A DNA stretch of 64,000 nucleotides, taken from NCBI RefSeq assembly GCF_036116635.1, contig NZ_CP107995.1, forward strand, positions 5,952,001 through 6,016,000. Reading direction: 5' to 3'. The notes beneath the pieces were generated by a model. It worked only from the letters and a program-made list of their open reading frames with translations, made no database searches and was not told the DNA's origin. Every line of letters starts with the position of its first letter. Positions within the stretch are counted from its first letter, which is position 1. This DNA is from Amycolatopsis sp. NBC_00345 (GTDB lineage: Bacteria > Actinomycetota > Actinomycetes > Mycobacteriales > Pseudonocardiaceae). Below are positions 60,501 through 64,000 of this stretch, in pieces. The translations under genes were made by a program, and so were the position numbers.

Positions 60501-63500
60501 TCAGACGGGTTTGCTGTCCAGTTCCTCGTCCAGGAGGGCGAAGAGGTCCTCGGCACTGGCGTTCTCGATGTCCGCGGGCTCGTCGGGGGCCGAGTACGAG
60601 GCCAGCAGGGCGGTCAGCCGGATGACCAGTTTCTCCCGTGCGGACTCGTCCAGGGCGGTGTCCCGCAGCGCGGTCTCGAGGGAGGCCAGCTGGGAATCCA
60701 CAATGGACGGCTGGTCCGCCAGGCCCGCACCGAGGAACCCGGCCACGGCGGTGGCGGAGGGATAGTCGAAGATCAGGGTGGCCGGCAGGCGCCGTCCGGA
60801 GACCTCGTCCAGCCGGTTCCGCAACTCGATCGCCGTCAGTGAATCGAAGCCGAGCTCGATGAACCCCTTCCGGGGGTCGATCGCGTCCGGACGCTCGTGC
60901 CCGAGCACCACCGCGGCGGTGCCGCACACGAGGTCGAGCAGCGCCCGCTCCCGCTCACCGGCGGGCAGGGCCACGATCCGGGCCCACGAGTCGTCGGCGA
61001 CCGTGGCCCGCCGCCGCGCACCGCCACGCACCAGTCCCCGCAACATCGCCGGCACGTGATCCGCGTCGGACCGCAGCCCGGCCACGTCGAGCCGCACCGG
61101 CACCAGCGAGGGCTGCTCGGTGCCGAACGTCGCGTCGAACAGCTCGAGCCCGTCGGTGAACGACAGCCCGGCGACGCCGGATCGCGCCATCCGGACCAGG
61201 TTGGTGTCCCCGAGCGCGTCCCCCATGCCGCCGGACCACAGTCCCCACGCCAGCGACACCGCCGGCAAGCCGAGCGCCGCCCGGTGATGGGCCAGCGCGT
61301 CGAGGAAAACGTTCCCCGCCGAGTAGTTCGCCTGCCCGGCCGAACCCAGCGTCCCGGCGACCGAGGAGAACAGCACGAACGCGGCCAGGTCGAGATCCGC
61401 GGTCAGCTCGTGCAGGTGCCAGGCCGCGTCCAGCTTCGGCCGCAGCACCGTGTCCAACCGCTGCGGCGTCAGCGCGAGCAGCACCCCGTCGTCCAGGACA
61501 CCGGCCGTGTGCACGACCGCGGTCAGCGGATGCCCGGCCGGCACGCCGGCCACCAACGCGGCCGCCGCCTCCCGATCCGCGAGATCGCAGGCCACCAGCG
61601 AAACCGAAGCGCCCAGCTCCTCCAGCTCCGCCTTGAGTTCCGGCGCTCCCGGCGCCGCGGCGCCACGACGGCTGGTGAGCAGCAGGTGGCGCACGTCGTG
61701 CTCGGTCACCAGGTGCCGCGCGATCAGCCGGCCCAGCGCGCCGGTGCCGCCGGTGACCAGCACGGTTCCGTCCGGATTCAGCGACGGCGTCCGGCTCTCG
61801 GGCACGAACTTCGCCAGCCGGTGCACCAGCACCGCCCCGTCGCGGACGGCGACTCCGGGCTCACCGGCGTAGCCCGCCCCGAGCACCATGTCCAGCGCCG
61901 GCTCGCCGCCGGCAGCGCCGTCAACGTCAACCGCCATGAACTGGTCCGGGTATTCCAGCTGGGCCGACCGGACGACGCCCCACAGCGCGGCGTGGGCCAG
62001 GTCGCCGATGCCGTCCTCGGGATGCGTCGCGATGGCGCGGGAGGTGACCACGACCAGTCGCGAACCGGCCAGCACCGGCTCGCCGACCCAGGCCCGCACC
62101 AAAGCCAGCAGCCGGTGGGTGGCCTCGCGCGCCACCTCGGGCGTCGCCGTCTCGGGCGCCGCGAACGTCGCGATCACCACGTCCGGGACGTTCGCCCCCG
62201 CCCGCACCGCGTCGAGCAGCGCAGCAAGGTCTACATAGGACTCTCCGCCGAGGCCGAAGGAGTCCGCGCCGAGTACCACGCGCGAAACGCTCGCAGCGGC
62301 ATCACCGGTGTAAGGCAGCCATTCCACCCGGAACAGCGAGTCGCCGGCAGCCGGCCGGGTGGCCGAGGCGAACGCGTCGTCGGCGATCGGCCGGAACGCC
62401 AGCGACTTCACGGTCAGCACCGGTGCCCCGGTGGGATCGGTGGCGGTGAGCGACACGGTGTTCTCGACATCGGCCGAGAGCAGCACACGCAGGCTCGACG
62501 CCCCGCCGGCGTAGAGCGAAACCCCGCTCCACGCGAACGGCAACGCCGGCTTGTCCTCCGTCAGCCCGGCCAGGCCGATGGTGTGCAGCGCGGCATCCAG
62601 CAGGGCCGGGTGCAGCCCGAACGCCGAACCGTCGGTGTGTTCCGGCAACTCGACCTCGGCGGCCATGGTGTTCCCCTCGCGCCAGACCCGGCGCAGCCCG
62701 GCGAAGACCGGCCCGTAGTCGAAGCCCTGGGCGGCGAGTTCGTCGTAACGACCGGTCACGTCGATCTCGACGGCCCCGGCCGGGGGCCACTCTGCGACGG
62801 CCGCGGGCGTGTCCACCGACGGCGACAGCCTGCCGCTGGCGTGTTTCGTCCACTCCCCGCCGTCCTCGAGCTGCGAGTAGATGCCCAGCGAGCGAGCGCC
62901 CGACTCGTCCTCCGCGCCCACCGTCACCTGTACCGGGACGGCTCCGTGTTCGGGCAGGATCAGCGGCACCGCGAGCGTCAGCTCGTCGAGCCTCGCGCAG
63001 TTCACCTCGTCGCCGGCCCGCACGGCCAGTTCGACAAAAGCCGTCCCGGGGAGCAAAACCGTCCCCTGCACGACGTGGTCGCCGAGCCACGGCTGTGCGC
63101 GCAGCGAGAGTTTCCCCGTGAGCACAACGCCTCCGGTGTCGGCGGCCGACACGACCGCGCCCAGCAGCGGGTGCCCGGCATCGAGCTGCCCGACCTCAGT
63201 GACCCCGCGGAGACGGGCGCCGGTCGGGTTCTCCAGCCAGTAACGCTTGCGCTGGAAGGCGTACGTCGGCAGCTCGACCACCGCGCCACCGGCGTAGAAC
63301 GCCGAGAAGTCCACAGTGGAACCGCTGACGAAGAGCGTCGCGACCGCGGCGGCCGCCGACTCGGCTTCGGGCCGGTCCTTGCGCAGCACCGGGACGAACG
63401 TCGCCCGGTCGTCCGCACCCAGGCAGGTCTGGCCCATCGCGGTGAGCACCGCCGAAGGACCGACCTCGACGAACGTCGTGACGCCCGCGTCGAGCAGCGT

Positions 63501-64000
63501 GCGGACCCCGTCGGCGAACCGGACGGCGTCGCGGACCTGGCTCACCCAGTACTCCGGCGAGGCCAGGTCGGCGTCGGGCGAAACCGTGGAGACGATCGGG
63601 ATCTCCGGCGCGCGATAGGTCAGCTTCCGGGCAATGGCGGCGAAGTCCGCCAGCATCGGCTCCATCAGCGCCGAGTGGAACGCGTGCGAAACCTTCAGCC
63701 GCGAAGTCCGCTCGAACTTCGACGCCACGGCGAGCACCGCGTCCTCGTCACCGGAGAGCACCACGGACGCCGGCCCGTTCACGGCGGCGATCGACACCCC
63801 GTCGGCCAGTAGCGGCAGGACGTCCGCTTCGGTCGCCGCCACGGCGACCATCGCGCCACCGGCAGGCAACGCCTGCATCAACCGCGCCCGGGCCGTCACC
63901 AGCGTGCAGGCGTCCTCGAGCGAGAGCACGCCGGCGACGTGCGCCGCGGCCAGCTCGCCGATCGAGTGCCCCAGCAGGTGGTCCGGCCGGACGCCCCACG
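60501..64000 (-). CDS. Type I modular PKS (PKS E), N-terminus beyond the right edge: ...AT-DH-KR-ACP
   Basis: The open frame continues to the edge; an internal methionine at 63929 is not the start, because the AT motif GHSIGELAAAH is in frame just upstream of it. Visible domains are the AT, malonyl-type by SHAFHSALMEPM (near 63690), and a DH with intact HVVQGTVLLP (near 63075). The KR has TGGTGALG (near 61755), TAGVLDDGV (B-type) and NYSAGN (near 61325). An ACP with LGFDSL (near 60850) follows. The C-terminus has a helical docking extension ending AEDLFALLDEELDSKPV, the type accepted by YLKR N-terminal helices such as that of PKS C. The module should therefore add a malonyl unit and leave an E double bond. 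Its KS and any earlier modules lie to the right of the window. Confidence 0.95.
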   Translation of the reverse strand, partial: WGVRPDHLLGHSIGELAAAHVAGVLSLEDACTLVTARARLMQALPAGGAMVAVAATEADVLPLLADGVSIAAVNGPASVVLSGDEDAVLAVASKFERTSRLKVSHAFHSALMEPMLADFAAIARKLTYRAPEIPIVSTVSPDADLASPEYWVSQVRDAVRFADGVRTLLDAGVTTFVEVGPSAVLTAMGQTCLGADDRATFVPVLRKDRPEAESAAAAVATLFVSGSTVDFSAFYAGGAVVELPTYAFQRKRYWLENPTGARLRGVTEVGQLDAGHPLLGAVVSAADTGGVVLTGKLSLRAQPWLGDHVVQGTVLLPGTAFVELAVRAGDEVNCARLDELTLAVPLILPEHGAVPVQVTVGAEDESGARSLGIYSQLEDGGEWTKHASGRLSPSVDTPAAVAEWPPAGAVEIDVTGRYDELAAQGFDYGPVFAGLRRVWREGNTMAAEVELPEHTDGSAFGLHPALLDAALHTIGLAGLTEDKPALPFAWSGVSLYAGGASSLRVLLSADVENTVSLTATDPTGAPVLTVKSLAFRPIADDAFASATRPAAGDSLFRVEWLPYTGDAAASVSRVVLGADSFGLGGESYVDLAALLDAVRAGANVPDVVIATFAAPETATPEVAREATHRLLALVRAWVGEPVLAGSRLVVVTSRAIATHPEDGIGDLAHAALWGVVRSAQLEYPDQFMAVDVDGAAGGEPALDMVLGAGYAGEPGVAVRDGAVLVHRLAKFVPESRTPSLNPDGTVLVTGGTGALGRLIARHLVTEHDVRHLLLTSRRGAAAPGAPELKAELEELGASVSLVACDLADREAAAALVAGVPAGHPLTAVVHTAGVLDDGVLLALTPQRLDTVLRPKLDAAWHLHELTADLDLAAFVLFSSVAGTLGSAGQANYSAGNVFLDALAHHRAALGLPAVSLAWGLWSGGMGDALGDTNLVRMARSGVAGLSFTDGLELFDATFGTEQPSLVPVRLDVAGLRSDADHVPAMLRGLVRGGARRRATVADDSWARIVALPAGERERALLDLVCGTAAVVLGHERPDAIDPRKGFIELGFDSLTAIELRNRLDEVSGRRLPATLIFDYPSATAVAGFLGAGLADQPSIVDSQLASLETALRDTALDESAREKLVIRLTALLASYSAPDEPADIENASAEDLFALLDEELDSKPV

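Noticed and set aside
14695..64000. Naming the product or a known compound family
   Set aside because: The loading module and early modules lie outside the window and the terminal module is atypical, so any compound name would be a guess.

Overview
The window is very GC-rich actinobacterial DNA with G/C-biased third codon positions. A gamma-butyrolactone (GBL) signalling locus, a SARP, a large LAL regulator and modular type I polyketide synthases (PKSs) point to an antibiotic-producing actinomycete. I favour Pseudonocardiaceae, probably Amycolatopsis, because of the long perfect intergenic palindromes, but this is inference. The core (about 6.9-64 kb) is most of one modular PKS cluster, cut at the right edge. 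The left 6 kb (MFS/MarR pair, nuclease-helicase) looks like flanking chromosome.

Layout. 1-1838: MarR regulator and drug-efflux-type MFS transporter (left edge partial). 1839-2659: non-coding, with duplicated foldback elements. 2660-6043: RecB-like nuclease/helicase. 6147-6779: decayed RNase Z copy. 6932-11798: GBL system (AfsA-like synthase, partner SDR protein, two ArpA/ScbR-like receptors, SARP) with four candidate receptor operators (AREs). 11945-14436: methyltransferase-like gene and a DrrAB-type ABC exporter. 14695-35289: PKS genes C, B and A, transcribed leftward. 35448-36359: glycosyltransferase-like gene. 36456-41492: MacB/FtsX-type exporter operon with small membrane proteins and a TetR regulator. 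41791-44790: three sugar-nucleotide genes (PIG-L deacetylase, UDP-sugar dehydrogenase, epimerase). 44.8-47.8 kb: scar region with a transposase remnant, a DUF222/HNH gene and a decayed second glycosyltransferase. 47805-56300: PKS D, the thioesterase-bearing terminal protein. 56400-60403: LAL regulator, type II thioesterase and a PqqD-like protein. 60501 to the edge: PKS E, incomplete.

How the genes may work together. I call the PKS proteins A-E. E (malonyl, DH-KR) and C (malonyl, DH-KR) should build a conjugated chain. B adds a methylmalonyl unit with an A-type ketoreductase, and A adds two malonyl units with DH-KR. Docking tails suggest E -> C -> B -> A -> D: A ends in an IDDLDADAL tail that suits only the different N-terminal helix of D. 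PKS D is the strangest part. Both of its modules are KS-AT-DH-ACP without a ketoreductase. The first AT has lost its serine and large segments. The second KS has Ser in place of the HGTGT histidine. The second AT has the unusual motif QAAH. A thioesterase follows. How the last two steps work cannot be predicted from textbook rules.

Regulation. AREs lie in front of afsA, of one receptor gene and, as a tandem pair, of the SARP gene; one of the pair fits exactly between -35 and -10. A second shared motif (TTAGGGG-like) recurs in intergenic regions near PKS C, the sugar operon, the LAL gene, the thioesterase gene and the DrrAB-type exporter. It is a candidate LAL-regulator site.
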